Source: Micromonospora echinaurantiaca (GTDB lineage: Bacteria; Actinomycetota; Actinomycetes; Mycobacteriales; Micromonosporaceae). Taken from it: a stretch of 64,000 nucleotides of DNA. Location of the stretch: positions 186,001 to 250,000 of the forward strand of contig NZ_LT607750.1 in NCBI RefSeq assembly GCF_900090235.1, written 5' to 3'. Positions 16,135-25,136 of this stretch are shown here, piece after piece (the stretch's first letter is position 1; every line of letters starts with the position of its first letter). Below the pieces are notes generated by a model. It ran no database searches. It had not been told where the DNA came from and saw nothing but the letters and a program-made list of their open reading frames with translations. The position numbers and the translations under genes are program-made.

Positions 16135-18065
16135 TACTTGCCCGCCTCCTCGGCCTCGGCGTCGGTGACGAGGGCGTCGAACTCGGCGAGTTCCTCGTCG
16201 GTGAGGTACTTGGCCAGCTCCGCCCGGTCGAAGAGGCGGATCAGCTCCGCGCGGATCTTCGGCAGCGGCTTGCGCTCCAGGCGTACGGCGTCGCCGTCGA
16301 GCGAGCAGACCAGGTTGACCCGGCGCCACGACGGGTCCATCGCCGGGTGGTCCTCCCGGGTGTGCCCGCCGCGCGACTCCCGCCGCTCCAGCGCCGCCTT
16401 CGCGGTGCACTCCGACACCAGCAGCATGTTCCGCAGGTCCAGCGCGAGGTGCCAGCCCGGGTTGTAGCGGCGACCGCCGGACGCGCTGACCTTGGCCACC
16501 CGCTCGCGCAGCTCGGCCAGCCGGCCCAGCGCGTCGACCAGCTCGCCCTCCCGCCGGATGATGCCGACCAAATCCCCCATCACCGCCTGGAGGTCCTGCT
16601 GGAGGGTGTACGGGCTCTCGCCGGTGTCCCGCTGCAGCGGGGCCAGCGCCGTCTCCACCGCGGCCTCCACCGCGCCGACGGACACCTTCGGCCGGGCGGT
16701 CAGCCCGTCGGCGTACGAGGCGGCGTGGCCGCCCGCGCGCTTGCCGAAGACCAGCAGGTCGGACAGGGAGTTGCCGCCGAGCCGGTTGGAGCCGTGCATG
16801 CCGCCGGAGACCTCACCGGCGGCGAAGAGACCGCGGACGTGACCGAAGGCGGCACCGGAGTCCGGGTCCACCTCGACGCCGCCCATCACGTAGTGGCAGG
16901 TCGGGCCGACCTCCATCGGCTCCTTGGTGATGTCGACGTCGGCCAGCTCCTTGAACTGGTGGTACATCGACGGCAGCCGGCGGCGGATCTCCTCGGCCGG
17001 CAGCCGGCTGGCGATGTCCAGGAAGACGCCGCCGGCCGGGGTGCCCCGACCGGCCTTGACCTCGCTGTTGATCGCCCGGGCCACCTCGTCGCGGGGCAGC
17101 AGCTCCGGCGGACGGCGGTTGTTGTCCGGGTCGGTGTACCAGCGGTCGGCCTCCTCCTCGGTCTCCGCGTACTGCTTGCGGAAGACGTCGGGGACGTAGT
17201 CGAACATGAACCGCTTGCCGTCGGAGTTCTTCAGCACGCCGCCGTCACCGCGGACCGACTCGGTGACCAGGATGCCCTTCACCGATGGCGGCCAGACCAT
17301 GCCGGTCGGGTGGAACTGGAGGAACTCCATGTTGATCAGCGTCGCGCCGGCGCGCAGCGCCAGGGCGTGCCCGTCCCCGGTGTACTCCCAGGAGTTCGAG
17401 GTGACCTTGTAGGAGCGGCCGACGCCGCCGGTGGCCAGCACCACCGCCGGCGCCTCGAAGAGGACGAACTCGCCGGACTCCCGGTAGTAGCCGAAGGCGC
17501 CGGCGACCCGGTCGCCGTCGAGCAGCAGCTCGGTGATGGTGGTCTCGGCGAAGACCCGGATCCGCGCGTCGTACGAGCCGTGCTCGCGCTTGTCCTCCTG
17601 CTGGAGCGAGACGATCTTCTGCTGGAGGGTGCGGATCAGCTCCAGGCCGGTCCGGTCGCCGACGTGCGCCAGCCGCGGGTACTCGTGGCCGCCGAAGTTA
17701 CGCTGCGAGATCTTGCCGTCCTTGGTGCGGTCGAAGAGCGCACCGTACGTCTCCAGCTCCCAGATCCGCTGCGGCGACTCCTTCGCGTGCAGCTCGGCCA
17801 TCCGGAAGTTGTTCAGGAACTTGCCGCCGCGCATGGTGTCCCGGAAGTGCACCTGCCAGTTGTCCCGGCTGTTCACGTTCCCCATCGCGGCGGCGGCGCC
17901 GCCCTCGGCCATCACCGTGTGCGCCTTGCCGAACAGCGACTTGGAGATGATCGCCGTCTTCTTGCCGGCGAGCCGGGCCTCGATCGCCGCGCGCAGGCCG
18001 GCGCCGCCGGCCCCGATCACGACGACGTCGTAGTGGTGTCGTTCGATTCGAGTGGTCGTAGTCAT
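16134..18065 (-). CDS. sdhA: Succinate dehydrogenase/fumarate reductase flavoprotein subunit
   Basis: This 643-residue catalytic subunit oxidises succinate to fumarate with covalently bound FAD on the cytoplasmic face of the membrane. The dinucleotide-binding GAGGAGLRAAIEA is at residues about 18-30. The FAD-linking His segment is SKSLFGKAHTVMAEGG; the substrate/capping region includes HPTG of FLQFHPTGMV; the catalytic Arg region is in GDGGVLKNSDGKRF. It has the length and C-terminal helical domain of the menaquinone-linked actinobacterial enzymes. It starts 13 nt after sdhC and overlaps sdhB by one base. Confidence 0.98.
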   Translation of the reverse strand: MTTTTRIERHHYDVVVIGAGGAGLRAAIEARLAGKKTAIISKSLFGKAHTVMAEGGAAAAMGNVNSRDNWQVHFRDTMRGGKFLNNFRMAELHAKESPQRIWELETYGALFDRTKDGKISQRNFGGHEYPRLAHVGDRTGLELIRTLQQKIVSLQQEDKREHGSYDARIRVFAETTITELLLDGDRVAGAFGYYRESGEFVLFEAPAVVLATGGVGRSYKVTSNSWEYTGDGHALALRAGATLINMEFLQFHPTGMVWPPSVKGILVTESVRGDGGVLKNSDGKRFMFDYVPDVFRKQYAETEEEADRWYTDPDNNRRPPELLPRDEVARAINSEVKAGRGTPAGGVFLDIASRLPAEEIRRRLPSMYHQFKELADVDITKEPMEVGPTCHYVMGGVEVDPDSGAAFGHVRGLFAAGEVSGGMHGSNRLGGNSLSDLLVFGKRAGGHAASYADGLTARPKVSVGAVEAAVETALAPLQRDTGESPYTLQQDLQAVMGDLVGIIRREGELVDALGRLAELRERVAKVSASGGRRYNPGWHLALDLRNMLLVSECTAKAALERRESRGGHTREDHPAMDPSWRRVNLVCSLDGDAVRLERKPLPKIRAELIRLFDRAELAKYLTDEELAEFDALVTDAEAEEAGK

Positions 18066-18078
18066 GTCCAGGGGCCCT

Positions 18079-18885
18079 TTAGTTGATGAACCGCAGGTCG
18101 TTGAACCAGCCGGCCGCGACCGCCATGACGTAGAAGTCGGTCAGCGCCAGGGTGCCGAGCGTGATCCAGGCGAGCTGCATGTGCCGGACGTTCAGCCAGG
18201 ACACGCCGGTCCAGGCGCGGTAGCGCAGCGGAGCCTTCGAGAAGTGCTTGAGCCGCCCGCCGATGATGTGCCGGCAGGAGTGGCAGGAGATGGTGTACGC
18301 CCAGAGCATCACCACGTTGCCGAGCAGGATGAGGTTGCCCAGGCCGAACCCGAAGCCCTCCGGCGAGTGGAAGGCCAGGATCGCGTCCCAGGTGTTGATC
18401 AGCGAGATGATCGCGGCGGCGTAGAAGAAGTAGCGGTGCAGGTTCTGCCCGAGCAGCGGGAACCGGGTCTCCCCGCTGTACGACTTGTGCCCGTCCGGCA
18501 CGGCGCAGGCCGGCGGCGAGAGCCAGAACGACCGGTAGTACGCCTTGCGGTAGTAGTAGCAGGTGAGCCGGAACAGCAGCAGGAACGGCAGGGTCAGCGC
18601 GGCGTCCGGGATGATCCACCAGTCGGGGAGGAACCGTCCGAAGTGCGCGGCGTCAGGCAGGCACCGGTCCGTCACGCAGGGGGAGTAGAACGGGGTCAGG
18701 TAGTGGTAGTCCTCGACCCAGTAGTTGTCGTGCTGAAAGACCCGGACCGTCGCGTACGCGACCCAGGCGCTGAGACCGACGACGGTGATCAGTGGGGCGA
18801 ACCACCAGCGGTCGGTGCGCAACGTCTTCGCCGCGATGGCGGCGCGGTTCCGCACGCCCCCCGGCTTCGTTGCCGTTGATGTCAT
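18079..18885 (-). CDS. sdhC: Succinate dehydrogenase membrane anchor, cytochrome b-type
   Basis: This 268-residue polytopic protein anchors SdhAB and carries haem and the quinone site. There are five or six hydrophobic helices, for example WFAPLITVVGLSAWVAYATV, FLLLFRLTCYYYRKAYY, YFFYAAAIISLINTWDAIL, LGNLILLGNVVMLWAYTI and ITLGTLALTDFYVMAV. Candidate axial haem ligands are the His in NLHRYF, SCHSCRH and NVRHMQ. Of two Cys-rich spots, CVTDRCLPDAAHF and SCHSCRH are notable. I chose the ATG at 18885, which has AGGGAG upstream. This organisation (one large SdhC, then A, then B) matches the mycobacterial Rv0249c-Rv0247c type. Confidence 0.92.
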   Translation of the reverse strand: MTSTATKPGGVRNRAAIAAKTLRTDRWWFAPLITVVGLSAWVAYATVRVFQHDNYWVEDYHYLTPFYSPCVTDRCLPDAAHFGRFLPDWWIIPDAALTLPFLLLFRLTCYYYRKAYYRSFWLSPPACAVPDGHKSYSGETRFPLLGQNLHRYFFYAAAIISLINTWDAILAFHSPEGFGFGLGNLILLGNVVMLWAYTISCHSCRHIIGGRLKHFSKAPLRYRAWTGVSWLNVRHMQLAWITLGTLALTDFYVMAVAAGWFNDLRFIN

Positions 18886-19136
18886 TCGAGTCGTCTCCCT
18901 GGCGCCGGCCCGCGACAGGCGGGCGGATCTTCCTCCGGTCGGCACGCGGACCGCGAACCCGCACCCGCTTGCCACGTCATGCGCACACCAACGACCACGC
19001 CGGGCGAACCGGCGCAGCTAAGTGACACACGTTACGCCGATCTCCGCGGGCCGTCCGCGCAAGGCAGTGTCCCGTGTGTCCTGGCTGGTGGAAAGCCCCG
19101 TATGAAGATCGATGTCGCGATGTTAAGAACTTCACT

Positions 19137-19165
19137 GCCGGCCCCGCCGGCGCGCCGGGGCCGGC
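19137..19165 (-). terminator. Hairpin after the Tld operon
   Basis: GCCGGCCCCG (19137-19146) pairs perfectly with CGGGGCCGGC (19156-19165). It abuts the stop codon of the PmbA/TldE-like gene on the minus strand and separates it from the sdhCAB promoter. The remaining 18886-19136 gap should hold the sdhC promoter; I see no convincing -35/-10 pair. Confidence 0.7.
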
Positions 19166-20599
19166 TCACCCGGACGCGCCGCCGGTGAAGTTCCACGCGG
19201 CCAGCCGCAGCGGCGGGGCCTCCCACCAGACTCCGTCGACCCGGTCCGGCTGGCGCACCGCCCGGCGGCCCAGGCCGAGCACCGCGCCCGGGCCGAGCGC
19301 CCGCGGGTACGACTCGGTGAAGCGCAGGTCGCGTACCGCGCGGGTGACCATGCCGTCCTCGACCAGCCAGACCCCGTTGCGGGTCAGCCCGGTGACCACC
19401 AGGCTCTTCGGGTCCAGCACCCGGGTGTACCAGAGGTCGCTGACCAGCAGCCCGCGCCGCACCCCGGCGACCAGCGCCGCCGTGTCGGCGTCGGCGACCG
19501 CCCCGGCCACGCCGGTCGCGGGCGGCGGGCCGTCGGCGGCCACCGCTGCGCCGTCCGGGGCGCCGCCGGCGACGGACGGGGCGAGCAGCCGGATGTTGTG
19601 CGGGATCGGGCCGAAGGTGGCCCCGCCGGGCGCGGCGTGACCGGTGGAGCTGGCGCCGATACCGGCACCGCTGCGCCGGTCGTGCGCCACCGCGCGGGTG
19701 ACCCCGGCGTCCACCAGGGTCAGCTCCCGCCGTGCCGTTCCCTCCAGGTCGTACGGCAGGCCGGAGCCATGCAGCGGATCGTCCACCAGGGTCACCGACC
19801 GGTCGAACTGCGCCTGGCCCGGCTCCGCGAAGGACTGCCGCTCGGCGTACCGCTTGCCGTTGAAGCCGAACCAGGAGAGGTTCTGCAACAGGTCGGCGAC
19901 GGCGGCCGGTTCGAACACCACCTCGTAGCGGCCCGGGGGCAACTCCACCGGCTCGGCCGCGGCGCGCGCCTTGGCCGCCGCCCGGGCACCGAGGGCGGCG
20001 CCGTCGAGGTCGGCGAGGCGGTCCGCGCAGCGGCGCGCCACCGCGTCCGAGCCGCCGGTGCGGGCGATCCCGTCCATCGCCGCCTCCACCGCCCGCCCCT
20101 GGGCGTACTGGCCGGCGGAGTTGGCGAACGCCCTGGACCGGTGGGACGTGCGGCAGTACCCGGCCGCTTCCAGGCCGCCCAGCGCGTCCACGAAGGCGCG
20201 GACCCGGGCCGCCCGCTCGTCCGGCTCGGCGTACGCGGTGGCCTCGTCGACGGCGACGCCGGCCGCCACCGGCGACGGCGGGGTCAGCCCCGGCCAGCCC
20301 GGGTCGGGCGGGCAGAGCCGGGCGGCGGCCAGGGTGCGCTCGACCAGCGCGCGCAGCCCGTCGGCGCTGACCAGGCTGCCGCTGCCGGCCGCGGTCCGCC
20401 CGTCGACGTGCAGTCGCAGCCGGACGCCGACGGTGGACTCGGCGACGTTCTGGTGGATGAACGAGTTGGCGAACCGGGTCAGCGCCAGGTCGCTGCGGGT
20501 CACCACCGCCTCGGCCTGCGCGTCCGGCCCGGCGAGTCGACGGACCAGCTCCACCACCTGCCCGGCGAGGTCCAGCTCGGCGAGTTCCGACGCGGTCAT
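19166..20599 (-). CDS. TldD/PmbA-family protein, second (TldE-like) subunit
   Basis: This 477-residue protein has the two-domain TldD/PmbA fold but no HExxxH zinc motif, which marks it as the non-catalytic TldE-type partner. In characterised TldD/TldE pairs the heterodimer degrades unfolded or leader-peptide regions and helps mature modified peptides. Conserved-looking parts are FANSFIHQNVAEST, which matches the TldE/TldD N-terminal strand, and the C-terminal WYTRVLDPKSLVVTGLTRNG and VRDLRFTESY. Its ATG overlaps the stop of the catalytic subunit by 4 nt (ATGA), so subunits are coupled 1:1. A hairpin follows directly. Confidence 0.9.
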   Translation of the reverse strand: MTASELAELDLAGQVVELVRRLAGPDAQAEAVVTRSDLALTRFANSFIHQNVAESTVGVRLRLHVDGRTAAGSGSLVSADGLRALVERTLAAARLCPPDPGWPGLTPPSPVAAGVAVDEATAYAEPDERAARVRAFVDALGGLEAAGYCRTSHRSRAFANSAGQYAQGRAVEAAMDGIARTGGSDAVARRCADRLADLDGAALGARAAAKARAAAEPVELPPGRYEVVFEPAAVADLLQNLSWFGFNGKRYAERQSFAEPGQAQFDRSVTLVDDPLHGSGLPYDLEGTARRELTLVDAGVTRAVAHDRRSGAGIGASSTGHAAPGGATFGPIPHNIRLLAPSVAGGAPDGAAVAADGPPPATGVAGAVADADTAALVAGVRRGLLVSDLWYTRVLDPKSLVVTGLTRNGVWLVEDGMVTRAVRDLRFTESYPRALGPGAVLGLGRRAVRQPDRVDGVWWEAPPLRLAAWNFTGGASG

Positions 20600-22032
20600 G
20601 CCCGCACCCCCACCCGGACGTTGCGGAAGCGGGCCGGCGCGGCCGGGTGGCCGGTGTGCCCGATCTGGCCGGGCTGGCCCTTGCCGCAGTTCGGCGTGCC
20701 CCAGGCGACGATCTCGGCGGAGAGCATGTCCATCGACCGCCAGAACAGCGGGCCGATGCCGGTGTAGGTGGGGTTGCGCAGCATCCGCCCACGCCGGCCC
20801 TTCCTGACCTCCCAGCCGATCTCGCAGCCGAACTGGAAGTTGAGCCGTTTGTCGTCGATGGACCAGGAGCGGTTGATGTCCATCAGCACCCCGTCGTCGG
20901 TGGCGGCGATGATCTCCTCCAGGGTGTGCGGACCGGGCTCCAGGCCCACGTTGGTCATCCGCACCATCGGCAGCCGGGCCCAGCCGTCGGCCCGTACGCT
21001 GCCGCCGTAGTCCAGGCCGGCGACGGCGGCCGAGTCCCGGCCGGCGAGCACGCCCACCCAGCGCCCCTCGCGCACCGCGTCCCGGCGCACCGCCGGCGAG
21101 CCCTCGTCGTCGTAGCCGAAGCTGCCGAGCGCCCCGGGGATGGTCGGGTCGATGGTGACGTTCATCAGCTCCGAGCCGTAGCGCAGCGAGCCGAGCTGGG
21201 CCAGGTCGAGCCAGGAGGTGCCGGCGAAGGCGGCCTCCCAGCCAAGGATCCGGTCCAGCTCGATGGCGTGCCCGACCGACTCGTGGATCTGCAGCGCGAG
21301 TTGCTCGCCGCCGAGGATCAGGTCGGTCTCGCCGGCCGGGCAGAGCGGCGCGGTGAGCAGCGCCCGGGACTCCTCGGCGATCCGCGCCGCGTGCGCGGCC
21401 AGGTCGAGTGAGTCGACCAGTTCCCAGCCGCTGGTGCCGTACTGCCCGCGGTAGCTGGGATAGGAGCGGCGCTGGGTCTCGCCGTCGCCGATCGAGGTGG
21501 CGGAGATGCCACCGCCGCACTCCCGGATCCGCTGGTCGATCCGGTGCCCCTCGCTGGAGACGAACCATTTGGCGGTGTCCCAGATCTGGTAGAGCCCCTC
21601 GGCCACGTCGGCGCCGTGCTCGGCCATCGTCCGGGTCGCGCCGACCAGCAGGTCACCCTTGCTGGACAGCGGGACGCCGAGCGGGTCCACCGCGCACGGC
21701 GAGGCCCAGCTCGCGGTGGCCGCGCCGGTGGGCACCAGGTCGACCGCCGGGCCGGGCACGCCGGCGCTCGCGGCGGCCGTCCGCGCGGCACGCCGCCCGG
21801 CGTCGCGGGCCACGGCGTCGGAGAGGTCGGGTACGGCGTGGAAGCCCCAACTCGATCCGACCAGCGCGCGTACGCCCAGACCGATGCTCTCGTCCTGGGC
21901 CAGCTCCTCGATCTCACCGTTGCGGGCCGACATCGACTCGTAGCGGCGGTGCATCACCCGGGCGTCGGCGTACCGGGCTCCCGCGTTCAGCGCGGCCTGC
22001 ACCGCGGCGGTCGCCGCGTCGAACTCGGTCAT
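20596..22032 (-). CDS. tldD: TldD-family zinc metallopeptidase
   Basis: This is the catalytic member of the pair, 478 residues. The zinc site is QIHESVGHAIELD (HExxxH), with the usual conserved Cys segment TPNCGKGQPGQ near the end as part of the fourth-ligand region. The N-terminal domain includes DARVMHRRYESMSARNGEIE, the substrate-side strand of this family. TldD degrades short unstructured peptides in a narrow internal chamber with TldE. The ATG at 22032 has TAGGGT exactly 7 nt upstream and no Shine-Dalgarno, so the operon is probably leaderless. The natural substrate here is unknown; no ribosomally made peptide cluster is adjacent. Confidence 0.93.
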   Translation of the reverse strand: MTEFDAATAAVQAALNAGARYADARVMHRRYESMSARNGEIEELAQDESIGLGVRALVGSSWGFHAVPDLSDAVARDAGRRAARTAAASAGVPGPAVDLVPTGAATASWASPCAVDPLGVPLSSKGDLLVGATRTMAEHGADVAEGLYQIWDTAKWFVSSEGHRIDQRIRECGGGISATSIGDGETQRRSYPSYRGQYGTSGWELVDSLDLAAHAARIAEESRALLTAPLCPAGETDLILGGEQLALQIHESVGHAIELDRILGWEAAFAGTSWLDLAQLGSLRYGSELMNVTIDPTIPGALGSFGYDDEGSPAVRRDAVREGRWVGVLAGRDSAAVAGLDYGGSVRADGWARLPMVRMTNVGLEPGPHTLEEIIAATDDGVLMDINRSWSIDDKRLNFQFGCEIGWEVRKGRRGRMLRNPTYTGIGPLFWRSMDMLSAEIVAWGTPNCGKGQPGQIGHTGHPAAPARFRNVRVGVRA

Positions 22033-22039
22033 GCGACCG

Positions 22040-22045
22040 ACCCTA
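22040..22045 (-). promoter_or_regulatory. -10 hexamer TAGGGT of the Tld operon, leaderless
   Basis: On the minus strand TAGGGT is followed by 7 nt and then the ATG of tldD at 22032. The hexamer lies within the 33-nt gap after the Uma2 gene. Confidence 0.6.
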
Positions 22046-22065
22046 GGCGAGCGGACGGACGTCCG

Positions 22066-22614
22066 TCAGGGCAGCAGATCCGCGGGCCGGATCATCGCTC
22101 GTACGGGTTCGGTGAGCTCGAGGCGCTCACCGGCCTTTGTCACCGAAATTTCCCGGTAGTGCCGGCCCTGTCGCCGGTACAGGTGCAGCGTGCCGTTGTC
22201 CTGTTCCACCAGCAGGTACCACTCGATCCCGGCGGCCGCGTAGTAGTGCATCTTGAGCACCTTGTCCGTGGCGGCGTTGCTGGGGGAGATGATCTCGCAC
22301 ACCAGCAGTACGTCGCGCGCTTCGACGTTGACCTCGTCGAAGTCGATGGGACCCGTGATCACCAGATCGGGGATCGGGATGCGACCGGGCCGGAGGCGGA
22401 CGTTGACGCCTTCGAGGACGTGCAGCCCCGCCTCGCGGCAGGGGCCGCGGAGAGCCGAACGGAGTTCACCGGAGATGTTCTGGTGCCGGGGGGTGGGGGC
22501 TGGGGTCACGTGAAGGCTCCCGTCGAAGAGTTCGACGCGTTGCTGCGTCTCGCCGAGGGCGAGGTACTCCTCTTCGGTCCACGGGCCTTCGTGGTCGAAC
22601 ACCGCCACGGTCAT
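22066..22614 (-). CDS. Uma2-family (DUF820) endonuclease-fold protein
   Basis: This 182-residue protein belongs to the Uma2/DUF820 group, restriction-endonuclease-like (PD-(D/E)XK) proteins that are abundant in actinobacteria and cyanobacteria and whose role is unsettled. Visible hallmarks are [20 protein letters not shown] at the start, then [10 protein letters not shown], followed by [16 protein letters not shown] (acidic residue on a strand, then the SPS motif) and [13 protein letters not shown]. The ATG at 22614 has GGAGGTGACC upstream. It sits just before tldD on the same strand but with an intervening promoter-like hexamer. It is probably a solitary member rather than part of a system. 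Confidence 0.92.
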   Translation of the reverse strand: MTVAVFDHEGPWTEEEYLALGETQQRVELFDGSLHVTPAPTPRHQNISGELRSALRGPCREAGLHVLEGVNVRLRPGRIPIPDLVITGPIDFDEVNVEARDVLLVCEIISPSNAATDKVLKMHYYAAAGIEWYLLVEQDNGTLHLYRRQGRHYREISVTKAGERLELTEPVRAMIRPADLLP

Positions 22615-22852
22615 GGTCACCTCCACCTCGCTGCCGGCGGGAATCCTCCCGGGACTGCCGCAACCATGGTCGCACCCGCCGTGCGATCGGGCGTGGACTC
22701 GTCGAGTTGCGTCCATGGATGTGCTGGTGAGGACTGTTCACAGCCGTTGCCGACTCGTTACTCTGAGGCCCGCTGACAGTCTCCGGCTTTGTAGCTTATT
22801 TTCGCCCTCAGGAGTTTGCTGTAGGTTCTCTTCACTACTGAGGGAGGCGGTC

Positions 22853-23959
22853 GTGGACATGCCGGAGTCGGCGCCGTCCGGGCAACCGGACGACCGCCCC
22901 AGCGTGCCGGAGCAGCGCGGTACCGACGCGCCCTACCTGCGGGTGGACGACCTGCGGGTGCGGTTCGACACCGAGGACGGCGTAGTGCGCGCGGTCGACG
23001 GGGTGTCGTTCGCGGTGCAGCGCGGCCGGACGCTCGGCATCGTCGGCGAGTCCGGCTCGGGCAAGAGCGTGACCTCGCTGGCCATCCTCGGCCTGCACAA
23101 CCCGAAGCGCACCACCGTCACCGGGGAGATCCACGTCGGCGGCCGCCAACTGGTCGGCCTGCCCGAGGGCGAGGTACGCCGGCTGCGCGGCCGGGACATG
23201 GCGATGATCTTCCAGGACCCGCTCTCCGCGCTGCACCCGTACTACACGGTGGGCAAGCAGATCGTCGAGGCGTACCGGGTGCACCACCCGCGGGCCGGCA
23301 AGCGGGAGGCCCGGCAGCGCGCGGTGGACATGCTCGGCCGGGTCGGCATCCCGCAGCCGGCGCGCCGGTTCGACCAGTACCCGCACGAGTTCTCCGGTGG
23401 CATGCGTCAGCGCGCGATGATCGCGATGGCGCTGGTCAACGACCCGGAGCTGCTGATCGCCGACGAGCCGACCACCGCGCTGGACGTCACCGTGCAGGCG
23501 CAGATCCTGGACCTGCTGGCCGACCTCCAGGCCGAGTTCCACTCCGCGATCATCATGATCACCCACGACCTCGGCGTGGTCAGCCAGGTCGCCGACGACG
23601 TGCTGGTGATGTACGGCGGCCGGGCGGTCGAGCACGGCAGTGTCGAGCAGGTGCTGCGCCGGCCGCAGCACCCGTACACCTGGGGGTTGCTCTCCAGCGT
23701 GCCGTCACTGCGCGGCGACGCGGACGCGGAGCTGGTGCCGATCCGGGGCAACCCGCCCAGCCTGATCAACCTGCCGTCCGGCTGCGCCTTCCACCCGCGC
23801 TGCCGGTACGCCGACCGCAACGGCGACCGGTCCCGCACCGAGGTGCCGCAGCTGGGGCCGGCCGGCGAGGACGGCCACCTGGTCGCCTGCCACCTGCCCG
23901 CCGCCGAGCGGACCCGGCTCTACCAGGAGGACATCGCACAGGTGGGGGTGGCGCGGTGA
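22853..23959 (+). CDS. Oligopeptide ABC importer ATPase, OppD-like
   Basis: This 368-residue ATPase powers peptide import with its partner encoded next. Walker A is GESGSGKS (near residue 65), the signature is [15 protein letters not shown], and Walker B is [12 protein letters not shown] followed by the switch His in MITHDLGVV. The family-specific C-terminal domain is present ([14 protein letters not shown]), but where the family usually has a third Cys six residues later there is Gly, so the Cys set is incomplete. The GTG at 22853 has AGGGAGG upstream. First of five genes of the importer; a long upstream gap (22615-22852) should hold the promoter. Confidence 0.95.
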   Translation: MDMPESAPSGQPDDRPSVPEQRGTDAPYLRVDDLRVRFDTEDGVVRAVDGVSFAVQRGRTLGIVGESGSGKSVTSLAILGLHNPKRTTVTGEIHVGGRQLVGLPEGEVRRLRGRDMAMIFQDPLSALHPYYTVGKQIVEAYRVHHPRAGKREARQRAVDMLGRVGIPQPARRFDQYPHEFSGGMRQRAMIAMALVNDPELLIADEPTTALDVTVQAQILDLLADLQAEFHSAIIMITHDLGVVSQVADDVLVMYGGRAVEHGSVEQVLRRPQHPYTWGLLSSVPSLRGDADAELVPIRGNPPSLINLPSGCAFHPRCRYADRNGDRSRTEVPQLGPAGEDGHLVACHLPAAERTRLYQEDIAQVGVAR

Positions 23960-24014
23960 GCGCGAGGAACGCAGCGCAGTGGAGTACCGCAGTCGCGAAC
24001 GAAGGCGGGCTCCG
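23956..24014 (+). repeat. Operon-junction repeat, single copy between the two ABC ATPase genes
   Basis: A 59-bp element starting GTGAGCGCGAGGAACGC and containing GCAGTCGCGAACGAA lies between the stop of the first ATPase gene (whose TGA is inside the first GTGAG) and the start of the second. The second gene begins with another GTGAGCGCGAGG, so its start region derives from the same element. Related copies lie at 46090, 52704 and 59973. Confidence 0.75.
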
Positions 24015-25136
24015 GTGAGCGCGAGGAACGCGCCGGCGACCGGCGACGAGCCGCTGCTGCGGGTGAGCGGGCTGACCAAGCACTTCCCGGTGCGCAGCGG
24101 GTTCCGCAACCGCAGCGCGGTGCGGGCGGTGGACGGGCTGGACTTCGACGTGCGCCGGGGCGAGACGCTCGGCCTGGTCGGGGAGTCCGGCTGCGGCAAG
24201 ACCACCACCGGCCGGATGCTGGTGCGGCTGCTGGAGCCGACCGCCGGCACGCTCACCTTCGACGGGCGGGACATCACCCACGCCGGGCGCCGGGAACTGC
24301 GGCCGCTGCGGCAGGACCTCCAGATCATCTTCCAGGACCCGTACGCGTCGTTGAACCCGCGGCACACGGTGGGCCGGATCGTGGCCATGCCGCTGGAGGT
24401 CAACGGGGTCAAACCGCCGGGTGGGGTGAAGAAGCGGGTCCAGGAGCTGCTGGAACTGGTCGGGCTCAACCCGGAGCACTACAACCGCTATCCGCACGAG
24501 TTCTCCGGCGGCCAGCGGCAGCGGATCGGCATCGCCCGCGCGCTCGCGCTGCGGCCCAAGCTGATCGTCGCCGACGAGCCGGTCTCCGCGCTGGACGTGT
24601 CGATCCAGGCGCAGGTCATCAACCTGCTCCGCGACCTGCAACGCGACCTGGACCTGGCGTTCGTCTTCATCGCCCACGACTTGGCCGTGGTCCGGCACTT
24701 CTGCCAGCGGGTGGCGGTGATGTACCTGGGCAAGATCGTGGAGATCGGCGACCGGGCCGACATCTACGAGCGCCCGCAGCACCCGTACACCCGGGCCCTG
24801 CTCTCGGCGATCCCGGACGTCACCCAGCTCGGCGCCTCGGGGCGGATCCGGCTGGCCGGGGACGTCCCGACGCCGCTCGACCCGCCGTCCGGCTGCCGCT
24901 TCCGCACCCGCTGCTGGAAGGCGCAGGAGCGGTGCGCGACCGAGGAGCCGGCCCTCGTGCCGCGCGGCGGCGACCAGGCCACCGCCTGCCACTTCCCGGA
25001 GACCGGGCCGATCGGCGCCGGCCCGGGGACGACCGGCGACGGCGCCCCGCCGGCGGCGCGCGACGCCGCCGGCGACCGTGGCTCGCCGGCGGGGAGCGAC
25101 GAGGCCGGCGCGACCGCCGAGGAGGTGACCCGATGA
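24015..25136 (+). CDS. Oligopeptide ABC importer ATPase, OppF-like
   Basis: This 373-residue ATPase is the second motor of the peptide importer. Walker A is [12 protein letters not shown], the signature [15 protein letters not shown], Walker [13 protein letters not shown] and the switch His is in FIAHDLAVV. Its C-terminal domain keeps the full C-x5-C-x6-C pattern ([14 protein letters not shown]) plus a later TACHF, unlike the first ATPase. The last 45 residues are Gly/Ala-rich and probably disordered. GTG at 24015 is the sensible start: an upstream frame-open extension would translate the repeat. The end overlaps the next gene by 4 nt. Confidence 0.95.
   Translation: MSARNAPATGDEPLLRVSGLTKHFPVRSGFRNRSAVRAVDGLDFDVRRGETLGLVGESGCGKTTTGRMLVRLLEPTAGTLTFDGRDITHAGRRELRPLRQDLQIIFQDPYASLNPRHTVGRIVAMPLEVNGVKPPGGVKKRVQELLELVGLNPEHYNRYPHEFSGGQRQRIGIARALALRPKLIVADEPVSALDVSIQAQVINLLRDLQRDLDLAFVFIAHDLAVVRHFCQRVAVMYLGKIVEIGDRADIYERPQHPYTRALLSAIPDVTQLGASGRIRLAGDVPTPLDPPSGCRFRTRCWKAQERCATEEPALVPRGGDQATACHFPETGPIGAGPGTTGDGAPPAARDAAGDRGSPAGSDEAGATAEEVTR

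Noticed and set aside
16347..18086. Plus-strand frame of about 580 codons opposite sdhA
   Set aside because: Antisense shadow of a well conserved flavoprotein gene; the translated text shows no family feature.
19022..19035. GTGACACACGTTAC upstream of sdhC as a CRP/Rex-type operator
   Set aside because: The half-sites match each other only 4 of 5 and do not fit a known consensus; no other support.
22066..22614. Uma2 gene as part of a defence island
   Set aside because: No restriction, toxin-antitoxin, Abi or CRISPR gene is adjacent; the neighbours are a Tld peptidase operon and an importer.
23979..24014. An earlier start of the second ABC ATPase (12 extra residues)
   Set aside because: The extension would translate the dispersed repeat; the GTG at 24015 gives the normal family length and keeps the repeat outside the protein.
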